A stretch of DNA of 64,000 bases from Spodoptera frugiperda (taxonomy: Eukaryota > Arthropoda > Insecta > Lepidoptera > Noctuidae), in the NCBI RefSeq assembly GCF_023101765.2, contig NC_064235.1:4087501-4151500 (forward strand), in the 5' to 3' direction. The notes below the pieces were generated by a model. It had not been told where the DNA came from and did no database searches. It was given only the letters and a program-made list of their open reading frames with translations. Shown piece after piece: positions 53,299 to 64,000 of this stretch. The translations under genes were made by a program, and so were the position numbers. Every line of letters begins with the position of its first letter. Within the stretch, counting starts at the first letter, position 1.

Positions 53299-53449
53299 AG
53301 ACGGGACGTTTGACGTGCCGTGCGGTTTTGTTCGTTTTGAGGTTATCTTCCCGTGAATCCAATTATTCCCTTGTGTTTTTGTGTGGTGGTAGTTAATTTT
53401 AAGTTCGCTTAGGTGAGTGAACCTTGCCCTATTGTGGGCCACTGCGGCC

Positions 53450-54894
53450 ATGGATGGAGACGAGCGCTTGAAGCCCCCTGATAAGGGGGGTGGTGAGTAT
53501 GAATGTGTGATGGAGACTGAAGGTTCTCAGGCTTGTGCAGCTGCACAAACATCTTCCCGGAAAAGGACTGCTGACAATGTGAATGCCGAGCCATTGTCCA
53601 AGCGTACTATTACTGACCCAGAGAGTGGTCTTGGTTCAGTATCCAACATCTACAAACACCCATCTCTCGACACTAGTAATCGTAGATACAATGTCGAAGA
53701 TTCTGGCCCGTTTATTGTACATGTATTGTGTCCCGCGTTGCTGACTCCCCAAATTCTGGTGTTAGTTTAAAACCTATAAGGTTAGGAGCGTTTCTGGTGG
53801 AGGGTGGTGTAGAAAGCGTTAAAAAAGATGGTATCAGAGCTGTTGGCCGTAATAGATTATCGGTTGAATTTAACTCCGCTAAGGCAGCTAACGAGTTTTT
53901 AGACCATAAATTATTGGATAGACACAGACTTAAAGCGGAGATACCTTCCTACAACGTTTCCCGACTGGGTTTGGTTCGTGGCGTCCCAACAGAATGGACA
54001 ATGGAGGAATTCGTAGGTGCCACAGACTATAAAGAAGGCTATGGTAAAATAGTCAAAGCGCGCAGACTCAATAGGAAAATTAAAAAAGACGATGGGTCAT
54101 CTTCTTGGCTGCCCACACAGTCTGTGGTGCTGACATTTGAGGGCCAATCCCTCCCCAAAAAAGTCTTTGCATTTTACACCTCTTTGGTTGTGGAGGTATA
54201 CCAACTCCCGACCATCCAATGCAGAAAATGCCTTAGATTCGGCCATGTACAGAGTGTTTGCCGATCAAATGCCCGTTGTTTCAAGTGTGGACAGTCACAT
54301 TCAGGAGACAACTGCGATATTTCCCCTGACCGTGTCAGATGCCTCCTGTGTACAGGGAGACATCTAGCCACTGACCCATCCTGCCCTGAATTCGACAGAC
54401 AAAAGCGCATTAAAAAAATAATGTCAGAACAGAGTATCTCGTACATGGAAGCCTCTGCACAGGAACCGTCTATAAGACGGGCCTACTCTGACGTTGCTAA
54501 AACCCTGTCTGCCCCATCTCCACCCCAACCTATACAGATCCCATCATCTCCCTACACAACTCCTAGTTCCACCCCTCAAAAGATGTCTTACCGCAAAACA
54601 GTCCAAATTCCCCGCCGTGAGAGGACTCCCCTTCCGGAGGGTTATGACCGTCGTGCTCATTACGACCTAATTAGGGAACCGACACCATCTCTCCCTAATG
54701 GTTGTGGACTAAATAAAGCTCACACATTGCCCAACGAAAACTTACCAGAACTACTGGTAATGCTGATCACAAATATCATCGCTAAATTTAGTGATGTGTT
54801 ACCGTACGACGTTGCTCCTTTACTCGTAAGACTCTCTGAAATTGTCTCAAATGGCCCCTCCGGGTTCAACCCGAATTCTACAATGGAACGCTAG
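53450..54894 (+). pseudogene. LINE ORF1 (gag-like) with three CCHC knuckles, one frameshift
   Basis: Starts MDGDERLKPPDKGGG, with one frame change near 53730-53760, then open to TAG at 54892. Knuckles: CRKCLRFGHVQSVC, CFKCGQSHSGDNC, CLLCTGRHLATDPSC (about 54218-54395). A Pro/Ser-rich C-terminus follows. It is an RNA-binding protein of the element and overlaps the start of the pol reading frame. Confidence 0.8.
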
Positions 54895-54903
54895 AAGTAT
54901 GTA

Positions 54904-55554
54904 TTGTCCCTAAAAAAACCCGACTTATTTAATTTGATTAATGCTCATTCTGTATCTGTTGCGGCTATCTCGGAGACTTGGTTGAGGCCTGGGACTCATT
55001 TTAGAGTCCCGGGGTTTGCCTGTCTGCGGGATGATCGTGACGATGGCAGGGCAGGATGTGCATTGTTAATTAGAAGATCTCTCCCGTTTTCCGTTATCCC
55101 ACTCCCTCCTCTTTCCCAAGAAATCAATGCTGTAGCAGCTCGCATAGCCAATATCAATTATATTTCTGTTTATATCCCCGACCCTAAACTCACTTTAATC
55201 CCTGACCTTTCTACACTCTTGTTTTCAGTCCCTCCTCCACTTATTGTGTTAGGAGACTTCAACTCGCACCATAGTTCCTGGGGTTCATATTATACAGATT
55301 CTTTTTCCCCCTGGTTGATGGATCTCTTTAATGATATTAATGTCTGTGTCATAAATGATGGCTCTCCTACTCGTCGTGTATACCCTGGCCAAAACCCTAA
55401 ATCTGCTGTCGATATTTCTGCTTGCTCTCCAGAACTTTCTTGTTTACTCAACTGGAATGTGTTACCCCACTCCTTTGGCAGCGATCACTTCCCTATTTTA
55501 ATATCAAAGCCCTCTTCAGTAATCCCAATCCCTGCTCCTGATCCTGAAACATAA
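54904..55554 (+). pseudogene. LINE pol, endonuclease domain
   Basis: Open frame with ISETWLRPG, VLGDFNSHHSSWGS, KSAVDI and GSDHFPI, the conserved boxes of the APE-type endonuclease that nicks target DNA. A frame break near an A7 run precedes it and another follows at about 55554. 55555-55940 continues in another frame (PWWDSECTSAVKERERAED), linking to RT. Confidence 0.8.
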
Positions 55555-55938
55555 AATACAACAGGCTGATTGGGAAAAATTTTCTTTACATGTTAAATAT
55601 AATTTAAATAATTCTAACCAAAACCCTTCTTCTCAAAATTACTTACATTTTCGCGATACATTAATTGAAGCTGCCAACCTATTCATCCCCAGGAAAAAAC
55701 CTTATCCTTCTAAACTTTCTTCTCCTCCTTGGTGGGATTCTGAATGCACTTCCGCAGTAAAAGAAAGAGAACGTGCTGAGGACACCTTTAATGTGTCTCT
55801 GAACCTCGATGATTTTCAAAATCTTCAAAAAATTTCTGCCCGTACCAAAAGGTTACTCTCCAAAAGAAGAGGAGAGGATGGAAGGGATTTTGTGAGAGTT
55901 TATCCCCCAGAACTCCCCCATCACTTGTATGGAGAAAT

Positions 55939-57092
55939 TTGAAACGGTTCAGAGGTTCGTTGAAGCCTGACTCTCTTCACTCTTATGATTCCTCGGTTTG
56001 GCTGGAGGACTTCGCAGATAGCCTAGCTATCCCTTATGTCCCTTGTGATTTCCCTCTTTCTATACCCCCTTCTAATCTATCTTCCTTTGATGAAAGGTTT
56101 ACTTTTGACGAGCTAAATACGGCACTCATGGGCTTGAGAGATACCTCTCCGGGTGAAGATGGTATCCCATATAGTTTTATTACCAAATTAGATACTTCCA
56201 GTCTCCATTACCTTTTGGAAATAATAAACGACATTTTTATAACGGGAGAAATACCTGAAGACTGGAAATGCCAAATCATTATCCCGATTTTGAAACCAAA
56301 TAAAGACCCAGAGAAAGCTAGCTCATACAGGCCGATCGCTCTTTCATCAACCTTGGGCAAAATTCTTCAACATCTCATTAAAAATCGCTTAGAATGGTTT
56401 TTGGAAAGTAATGGGTCTCTAGCGAAGAGTCAGTTTGGTTTTCGTAAAGGCAAAGGCACTATGGATAGTCTGAATATTCTTACCACTGATATCCGCCTTG
56501 CTCTTTCCAAAAAGAACACCTTGTGGGATGCTTTCTAGATGTTTCGGCTGCATATGGCAGTGTCAATATTCCGGTGCTCAGAGCAAAAATGCTAGAGCTG
56601 AGTGTTCCAGTGAGAATCGTACACTATATATGTAATCTTCTTATGGGCAGAATTATTAAAATAAGAAACGGTGGCTTTCTCCTTCCGCCTAGAACTCTAT
56701 GGCGAGGCATTCCGCAGGGGTCAGTATTGAGCCCTTTGCTAAACAGCATTTACACCTATGATCTTGAACAGGCGGTCCTTCCTTTTTGTAATATCCTACA
56801 ATACGCAGATGATATTGCCTTATATACTTCCGCTAGTTGTATTGATACAGCAACATCCCATATAAATGAAGCGCTGAGTTACTTGAGTGTCTGGTTGGAT
56901 GAACATGGCCTCTCATTGTCCCCATCTAAAAGTACAGTTGTTGTGTTCTCCCGCTCAAGGGTCACTCCATTTGCCAACATTACATATGAAGGACATACCA
57001 TCAGCAACGAACCCTCCGCAAAGTTCCTTGGAGTTTTCCTAGATTCCAAAATGACTGGTGTTCCTCACTTAAATTACATATGTAGTCAATAA
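55939..57092 (+). pseudogene. LINE pol, reverse transcriptase domain in two frames
   Basis: Frame 1 to 56538: SPGEDGIPY, IIPILKPNKDPEKASSYRPI, QFGFRKGKGTMD. Frame 2 from 56523: FLDVSAAYGSVN, RGIPQGSVLSPLL, LQYADDIALY, AKFLGVFLDSKMTG. The YADD catalytic box is intact. The usually conserved second Asp of motif A (AYD) is Gly here. Confidence 0.82.
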
Positions 57093-58139
57093 ATGTGAAA
57101 AAGGCATTAATGTCCTCCGTGCTCTCTCTGGTGTTTGGTGGGGTTCCCATCCATATAATCAAAAATTGCAGTACAATGCACTTATTCGCAGCCGCATGGA
57201 CTATGGCTCATTCATTTTGGAACCATGCAATAAAACAGCCTTAAAAAAATTGATAACATACAGGCTAAGTGCATGCGTATTATCATCCTTGGTGCAATGA
57301 AATCCTCACCAAAAAACGCGTTGCAAGTGGAATGCTTAGACCCTCCATTATCCCTTCGCAGACAATATCTGTCTGACAGATTCATCTTTAAGGTCATGTC
57401 ATGCTCATCACATCCACTTATTCCTCGTCTGGAGGGTCTATCTGAAGAGGTCTCAAATAATCAATATTGGCATCATAAGGAAACCCCCAAAGTTATTAAG
57501 AGCTTTATAAAGGTTAGAGATCTTTCTGCACCTGTCTATAGTTGTAATGGCAATCCTTTATTTCAAACTGATTATTCTGCATTAGTGTTTACCCCTAAGG
57601 TCATTTTGAGTTTTGGAGTTGGAAAAGATGACCCTGCAGCTAACCAAAATTTTATGAGACTCCTGTCTGATTGGCAAGACTGGATACCAATTTTCACTGA
57701 TGCTTCCAAAGTATCCCCCAACGGTAACGTTGGAGCTGCCGTTTGGATTCCAAAATTCAACGTCACTTTATGCTTTAAATGCCCTTCTCAGACATCCGTT
57801 TTCACCGGTGAAGCTATTGCCCTTTATGAAGCACTTCTATTCGCTGACACACATAATTTTTCCAAAACTATTATTTTTACAGACTGTAGAAGTTGCTTAC
57901 AAAAAATTTGTAGTAACCAATTCAGAATGAAAATTAAGCTTCCTATTATTTTTAAAATTAAAGAAGTATTATTTAAATGTAGTCAAAAAGGTCTAGACAT
58001 AACCCTTGCTTGGATCCCTGGTCACTCCGGTGGGTTCCCTCTATCTGGCAGAATTTTAATGCTCCGAAATTTGTTTGGCATAACACACGTGGCAGAATCT
58101 TCTTTAATCGAATATACATATGGCATAAAAATCATTTAA
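57093..58139 (+). pseudogene. LINE pol C-terminal region with RNase H
   Basis: Post-RT region (VEC..PPLSLRRQYLSDRFIF), then RNase H with IFTDASK, TGEAIALYEAL, IIFTDCRSCL and AWIPGHSGG at about 57690-58035. After HSGG the sequence departs from the family and enters repeat DNA with GGCATAA words, so the true C-terminus is lost. Confidence 0.75.
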
Positions 58140-58535
58140 TATAATTATTGTTTTGCCGAATGTTTATATGTCCGAATTTACAAAAGCATACTTTTAAGAT
58201 GGTAGAATTTTATTTGGCATAATTACGTTTGGCAAAGCTTAATTTTGCATAATTTCGTTTTACATAACGTTTATTTAGAGCGACGATTGTTTGGCATAAT
58301 TTCACTTGGCATACTAAGAAGATGGTAGAATAAAAGTTAGTGAAGTGACAAAACCGAATCGCTGCAAAACCGACTGCACGCAGTCTTGTTTGCCCTACCC
58401 CTAGAGTGCAATTTAAAATCGCGTAGGCGCGGAGGGGCGAGGCGGCCCGCGGGCTGAGGAGCTGGCGGCTTAGAGCGAGCCGCCGCGGCTGAGGCTGGCC
58501 GGCGAAGCCGGCCAACAAGCCGAAGCTGTGGTGGT
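58060..58535. repeat. GGCATAATTTCG-type repeat with a GC-rich end
   Basis: TTTGGCATAATTTC and related words recur (58067-58330). A GC-rich stretch at 58425-58530 (GGCTGAGGCTGGCCGGCGAA) forms stems. It looks like a separate insertion bridging the LINE remnant and the transposase C-terminal part. Confidence 0.45.
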
Positions 58536-59181
58536 GAGCGAAATTGCTGGGGCGCTATTAAATAAATTCCACCCTGTTATAAGGGACAGTTCTAACACTG
58601 AACACATTATTCAAAGAGCATTTCGTTATATGGAAGAGCCTAATCATCTTGGCCAATTCATTAATGAATTTAATTTAAATAGGAGACGAGTTATGTTTAC
58701 TCGTATTGATGGTAATTTACCTCAACTTAATAATTTTCCAGTTTTTACATACAATGATTTGATATTGTTTGCACTTGGCCCATATCAAGTGAAACAAGCG
58801 CGTTCTTACTTCGGTGAACATGTTAGGGAGAATGGTACATATGTTGTTGAAGTGTGTCCTGAACTGGAACATTCTCATGAAATGATAATACGGGTTGGTG
58901 GCAATAATCCTCGTCTATTAAGAAGTCGTATTAAGTCTCGTCATGTTTCCCAGAGAGTTTACTTTTCTTATGTGTTATATGACACTGAACACAATAGTGA
59001 TTCAGTTTTAGATGCTATTTTAGGATATTATTGTAATTGCCTGGTAGGGAACAGGACCGTTGGTTGTTGTTGCCATGTTATGACAATAATTTGGTACCTT
59101 GGTTGGGGAAGACACCAAAACAATATTCAAGCTCCAGCAGGATTTTTAGATAACATATTATTAACAATTCAAGAACATTAA
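58528..59181 (+). pseudogene. Harbinger-like transposase gene, C-terminal part
   Basis: An open frame to TAA at 59181. AGALLNKFHPVIRD matches the end of the DDE core. It is followed by the family's C-terminal extension: FINEFNLNRRRVMF, DLILFALGPYQVKQARSYF, YCNCLVGNRTVGCCCHVMTI and IWYLGWGRH, a Cys/His pattern resembling a SWIM zinc finger. About 200 residues including the catalytic Asp/Asp/Glu are absent between this and the 5' part. The apparent start codon is an accident of the junction. Confidence 0.75.
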
Positions 59182-60296
59182 ACTAAAATAATATAAGTAC
59201 ATGTATAACGGCACAACCCATAACAGGTTATGTTAAAGTGGTTATTTCCACAATGTCTGAAGCACAACAAATCTACAATATCTTATACTTTATGCTGGTT
59301 AGTGTAGGTATGAAATATTAATGTTCTGTTTTATTAAAGCTGACTGGTTGACCTGAAACTTGATTAACACTCGCTCATTGCTGTAATGTATATTGAGTTA
59401 TCTAGGTAAGCATTTTAGATAGATATATGTATAATAATCTATAAAAATGTATTAATTTATTTTCTGAAATAAATAAATATACTCTTTTTTTATTTTGTGT
59501 TTTCCTTTATGTCATTGAACAAAATAAATCTTCTATAAAAACATACTTTAAGTTCATTAAGTTCCAAATGTTATTTTTGTCACATTTATTAGAATATACT
59601 AGCTACTTTCGCGCGGTTTCACCCGCTCTGCTCGGCTCCTATTGGTCATAGCGTGATGTTTTATAGCCTAAAGCCTTTCTCGATAAATGGTCTAGTCAAT
59701 ACAAAAAGAATTTTTCAAATCGAACCAGTAGTTCCTGAGATTAGCGCGTTCAAACAAACTCTTCAGCTTTATAATATTAGTATAGATTACCTAGTTTAGT
59801 TTAATCATAATTCGAAATTAATATGACGTTAATAATTCTTCAAGTAGGTAGGAAAACAATCTTAATTCAAGTAATCAGGTACCTACTTTGTTTTGAATGC
59901 TTAATAATTTGTAAAACGTATCACTTCAGCACCTAGCCGCTCTGTTATATGTACCTAATTCACAACAGCTGTTACTATTTTAATGCGCCTTATAGTTTTC
60001 AATAGCAAATACTATCCTATGCACTTATTGCCAGCAATTTGAATAAAGGTCTTGTGAATCTGTTTACGCTTAGTCTGTTGTAATGACAAGTTCCTCGAGT
60101 GTTTTATTTATTGCAATTTAATATGCCAATATTCACGAATATTAATCACCAAAAATCATTGATGTACATTGTATTTGATAACAATGCCAACGCCCATACA
60201 GAAATTGGCCATGTCCTTTACGTTACCTAATTACATTTTTAATTTTCGTACCATCAACATAATATAATCTTATTATATTATTTTTTTTATTTTCAG
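59182..60296. other. No gene seen; one Helitron-like copy
   Basis: A probable 3' flank of the transposase element, then a reversed Helitron-like unit at 59599-59785 (ACTAGCTACTTTCGCGCGGT to ATATTAGTATAGAT). The rest is AT-rich single-copy-like sequence. Confidence 0.5.
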
Positions 60297-60383
60297 ACGT
60301 CCAGACATGAACGACGCGTATCCTCTCCCGAAGAATACTTCCATACACAAGATTCCTCGTCAGACTCTCTGATTGATGATCCT
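60297..60383 (+). CDS. THAP-gene tail exon, paralog of the 33208-33294 exon
   Basis: Twenty-nine codons between TTTTCAG and GTAAGT, phase 0 at both ends, the same length as THAP1 exon 3. YFHTQDSSSDSLIDDP aligns with [16 protein letters not shown]. No THAP exon pair lies close upstream; the nearest are THAP4 at 47 kb and THAP2/3 at 41-43 kb, all with compatible phase 0 donors. It is followed convergently by the second HTH-A gene. Its parent transcript is unknown; a possible next exon begins at 60788. Confidence 0.6.
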
Positions 60384-61252
60384 GTAAGTACCTACCTGAG
60401 TATAATCTGTTTATTTGGCCCTCCGGCCTTCCCTCCTCAAATTCGGTACCACCACGATCTACGGTTTTGCTTTCGTTGGAAAGGTATCGGACTCCGTGAG
60501 GTTTATAGCAAAAAAAAAATGTCCGTAACATTCCTAGACAACCTACAAGTCTTCTGTGATCAAGGAACATGGAGATGTTCATACAGAATTTAATACTTGA
60601 TTAATTTCAGTATTAATTTTATTTGTTTTTTATTTGTTTTTTTTTTATATATAAAATTTTGGGTTTTCGTTGAAATATTTAGTTGTATAATGCTTGTGGA
60701 CGAGTACTACTTGTGGTTTCATTTAAGTCATACGAGTGATCTCCATACTGTTGTACGTTTGACAATTTGCTGTACCGACTCACGCAGGGCGGGTTAATTG
60801 ATGATGTACCATCAACAAAACAGAGGCCTTCTCTAATTCAACGAAAAACTAAGTTTCGTCCGAAACTTCGCAGATTTCGTACTACAATTCCATTTATTAC
60901 GAACTTTCGTGAACAAAAATGAACGAATTAAACGAAGATAAATAAATAAGTTTTGATATGAAATTAAAAATAAAACGTTATATTAAGTAATTTCATTAGT
61001 AAATCAATAAAACCTACGGCCGAAAATTAAACGAAACTTCGCATTCGAGAACCGGAGTAGCCCTACAGGTTTTCTATATTAGTATTAGAAAGAAAACACA
61101 CAAATAGATTGAAATAATGATAGAATCATCTCCGAACGTATTCGGATCACGTTGCTAGTGGCTACTTGTATTTTAATATATTTAATGTTAAAATATGAAA
61201 TAAATCTTACAGTAAACATAATCTTATATAAATCTATACATATAATAACAAA

Positions 61253-63478
61253 TTAACGCGAGTAGTTCACTTGCGGTGGTGGGAACATGTTCATTCCCAT
61301 GTTGGCCAGCATGTAGGGACTGAAATAGAGAAAAAAAAAATTGAGTTAGTCATAAAAAAAATAAATAAAATGTTATTAGTAGCTAATCACGCGCGGTATA
61401 ATTCGCTGCTCGGTTCCTATTGGTCGTAGTATTGGTGGAAACGGACTCAGCCAAACTATGTTTTTTATATAGAAAGATGAGTGCTATGTATGGCTTCCCT
61501 ACTATCGATACATCGCATACTCGAGCTGTGCATCTTCCTCGCACAACTACATAGCTTAGTATCAATGGAAACGGTCATATAGTTTCACAGTTTAGCTATT
61601 ACATGTTCGTAGCATAGTTACATAGCACATCTCTGGTGGAAAAGCACGCTTCAATGTGTAAGATAATATATATTTTGTTGTTACCCAAAGCGAAAGAAGC
61701 CCTCAAACAAAAAAGTGGTGTAGCTTATGAAATGTTTGATAAAACTTACTTGTTAATGTTTTGAGGCTGGAAATTAGGAATATTGCTCGCGAGGCTAGCT
61801 GCTGTCGAAGGATCAATCTTCAGTTGCCTGCGACAAAAATAAAAACAATCATATATTTAACATCAGAACATACAATATAAACAATATTTTTAGTGTGGGA
61901 GAACCATGCTTCGGCACGAATGGGCCGGCTCGACCGGAGTGATACCACAACCTCACAGAAAACCGACGTGAAACAACGCTTACGTTGTGTTACCAGATGC
62001 CTAATTACCCCCGTTCCCGATCTTCCCAATAACCCTTAAATTCCTAACCCTCAAATGGTCAGCAACGCACTTGTAACGCCTTTAATGAGGATGCAAAATT
62101 ATCCAATGATTTTTCCTTCCTTGGATGAGGCGAGAGGGAGTATCAGACTCTTACTGACTAAAAACCACCCCGTCCCTACTCCTGCTCTTCGAGCCGGAGC
62201 CCCGGTAACCTGCTAGGTAGTCCGCAGCTCCAGGTGATATTATATGCTACTTAATTGGATTACTTACCTTACAGTAAGTAATCCAATCCCCGATTTCCCT
62301 AACAACCCATAAATTCCTAACCCCCAAAAGGCCGGCAACACACTTGTAACGCCTCTGGTGTTTCAAGTGTCCATGGACGGCGGCGATTGCTTACCATCAG
62401 GTGATACGTCTGCTCGTTTACCGGCTTATACCATAAAATAAAACTTACTTGTCAGTCTTTCGAAGTGGTTTTTTCCGTGGTGTGAGAGAAGCTTTTCTCT
62501 TGGCTTCCTTACGCGCTTCTTTCTTCTGCGCTTCTTCCTTCAGGGCCTGTTCCACAGCCGCTTCCTTGACACCGGTAGCTGCAGCTGTTCTCTTGTGAAG
62601 CTGTGCCATAGCATGCATTTGCTGTGGACCCGACATCTTCTTCAAGTCTTCCAATTCTTGAGATAAATAGTGGAACACTCGAGCTATCATGATTTTTCTT
62701 TGATTCTGAAAATTTAATACGTTTTTATGCTTTTATGGGTAGTCTTGATAACCCTGTCTGAAGATTTTGACAAAAATAACCATATGAATAGTGTAAAAAA
62801 TATGTAAATTGTTTGTGGTGCAATGCTGTTCATGATTACGGGCCCTACCGTGGCTTGAAACTAGTCGAGTTATCTCGTATCTTGTCAAAAAGTAAGTTAA
62901 GTAATATACAATTTAATCTCTTTTTGTATTGTTATTGTGATAAAAAGAAAACTAATGAGTATACAAAAAAAAAAATTATTTTGGGAAAGTTGTTTGTAAT
63001 CATGAGTACAATCACGTGTTTAAATATCGTTCACTAATTACCAGTCACCCTATATACCACCGCTAGACAAAAGAGTGTGAGTTTAAAATATAAAATTACC
63101 TCTTGCCTCTTAGCAGCCGGGGTTTCCACTTCAGTATTGCAATTTCGACATATTAGTTTTTTCTCAGTTTCTTTCTTAGTTTCACCATTCTGAAATAAAA
63201 AATATATAAACTAAGACTTCAAATTAAGTTTATCTAGACACCACAGACATATTATGCTCTATGTTCATGTTTTTTTTTATTATTTTTATTAAACTAGGAT
63301 TTCCTCCTGTGTCGAGGCAGCGTTTACAAACATACAAGTTCACATACATGTCGTGCGCGGTACATTTGTCTCCTAATGTTTCCTTGGCTTAGAGCTATAA
63401 TAACATACTTACTCCTGATTTTTCATCCTTTTTCTTCGTAGCTTCCTTTAAACGTCGCCGTACCGTGGCCATTGATAT
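61253..63478 (-). CDS. HTH-A2: paralog of HTH-A, exons 3-7 (5' end beyond the window)
   Basis: Exons 63478-63413, 63189-63100, 62705-62449, 61827-61750 and 61319-61253 (TAA) have exactly the lengths and phases of HTH-A exons 3-7 (66, 90, 257, 78, 67 nt). Conserved: [59 protein letters not shown], [12 protein letters not shown] and VNYSR at the end. The CPNC of HTH-A is CRNC here, keeping both cysteines. The frame is open throughout. Exons 1-2 were not found before 64000, so the N-terminal HTH must lie outside. Confidence 0.83.
61893..62440. mobile_element. Family D, family C and family D repeats in HTH-A2 intron 5
   Basis: 61893-62085 and 62278-62440 are family D in reverse; 62090-62235 is family C. 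The second D copy stops about 3 bp from the exon 5 donor (plus strand 62443-62448). Confidence 0.65.
62818..63053. mobile_element. MITE fragments in HTH-A2 intron 4
   Basis: GGCTTGAAACTAGTCGAGTT, then a family P fragment ending ACCAGTCACCCTATAT, in the same order and place as 37262-37447 in HTH-A. Confidence 0.65.
63268..63360 (-). mobile_element. SINE family B, 3' part only (HTH-A2 intron 3)
   Basis: The T run, TTTCCTCCTGTGTCGAG and GTTTACAAACATACAAGTTC match the family B body; the tRNA-like head is missing. Confidence 0.55.
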
Positions 63479-63539
63479 CTATAAACGAAGAAATACGTTG
63501 AAACGTCAACAAATAAAGAAATAAATAATATATTTTTAT

Positions 63540-64000
63540 TATAACTTTCGTGGGACAAAGTAAATTAATTATTATGTGACCGGCTTTACCGGCACTTTTC
63601 GTTTCTCCTTTTTCTTCTTTATAATACTGTGAATAATTATAAAAGCTGCTGCTGCTCGTACACGACTGGCTTCCATGATGAAGGGCCAAACACTGGAACA
63701 GTTGCCACGCGCGCCAGGCGTGCTTAGTTGATATACTTCAAATGTTTGGAACGCGTTCCGCGGAGCGCTCTCTCGGCGCGGTCATTCATGGCGCGCGCTC
63801 CAGGAGCGCTTAATCGTTACGAACCTTTACTCACGTAACTGTTTGACGAGGAACTCGACTAGTTTTAAACTTTGAATATGAGCCTCTCGCATGGCTTGAA
63901 ACTAGTCGCGTTCCTCATCAAACAGTTACGTGAGTAAGCTGATAACATAACAATTAAAGAAATAAATAATAGTCTGTTAGTCGGTCTTTCAGTGATGGTA
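63540..64000. mobile_element. Fold-back MITE family, expanded copy at the window edge
   Basis: ATAACTTTCGTGGGACAAAG and AATTAATTATTATGTGACC on the left and ACGTGAGTAAGCTGATAACA on the right match the ends of 32315-32486. The interior is longer and holds a GC-rich part with CGCGTTCCGCGGAGCGC. HTH-A2 exon 2 is not here. Confidence 0.5.

Larger units (their letters stand above)
53297..58060 (+). mobile_element. I-clade-like LINE retrotransposon, degraded
   Basis: Order: 5' untranslated region, ORF1 (gag-like, three zinc knuckles), and a pol with apurinic endonuclease, RT and RNase H. RNase H after RT points to the I group rather than Jockey or CR1. The 3' end is lost: the frame after the RNase H motif HSGG runs into a GGCATAA-type repeat at about 58040-58140. 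Several frameshifts show it is dead. It interrupts a Harbinger-like transposase gene. Confidence 0.85.

Noticed and set aside
60788..60920. Terminal exon for the 60297-60383 THAP tail (GGLIDDVPSTK...)
   Set aside because: Phase fits, but most of it matches a sequence also present upstream of THAP2 (about 40760-40850), so it is probably repeat DNA. Left only as a possibility.

Overview
The window is nuclear DNA from an insect, most likely a lepidopteran and perhaps a noctuoid moth. It is AT-rich, its genes have introns, and it is packed with repeats: tRNA-derived SINEs, Helitron-like fragments, MITEs, CR1-, RTE- and I-like LINEs, and a Copia element whose primer site matches the initiator tRNA-Met. 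The lineage call is inferred from repeat style and was not confirmed by a search. No bacterial operon, CRISPR array, rRNA gene or free-standing tRNA gene is visible. Most long open frames are repeats or shadows, so the gene models below were built by hand from splice sites, reading phase and protein motifs.

Layout. 1-9.4 kb: repeats only (LINE remnants, a 1.3 kb DNA element, a MITE, a 312-bp tandem repeat). 9.47-12.33 kb (+): a complete four-exon MADF-BESS regulator gene. 12.7-15.5 kb: MITEs and SINEs. 15.56-30.0 kb (-): a six-exon gene here called HTH-B, with three helix-turn-helix (HTH) regions, AT-hook-like patches and an acidic tail. Its first exon exists in three tandem copies, and a 4.3 kb Copia element lies in its first intron. 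28.9-33.3 kb (+): THAP1, whose first exon is duplicated head-to-head with two HTH-B first exons. 34.43-40.54 kb (-): HTH-A, a seven-exon gene for a 275-residue protein built from transposase DNA-binding modules without a nuclease domain. 40.96-49.0 kb (+): four more THAP genes (THAP2-5), a THAP stub and an orphan HTH exon. 50.2-51.3 kb: a DNA element. 51.9-59.2 kb: a broken Harbinger-like transposase gene split by an I-like LINE. 60.3-63.5 kb: a paralogous copy of the THAP tail exon convergent with a second HTH-A gene that runs off the right edge.

How the parts relate. The outstanding theme is a cluster of transposase-derived DNA-binding genes. THAP genes lie on the + strand and HTH genes on the - strand. 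They are arranged head-to-head (HTH-B/THAP1 twice, HTH-A/THAP2 once) and tail-to-tail (THAP1/HTH-A, and again at 60-63 kb). Exon lengths and intron phases are conserved between paralogs, and coding exons stay open while repeats accumulate in the introns. This suggests a retained, expanding family rather than dead transposons. Function, expression and splice choice are inferences that need RNA data.
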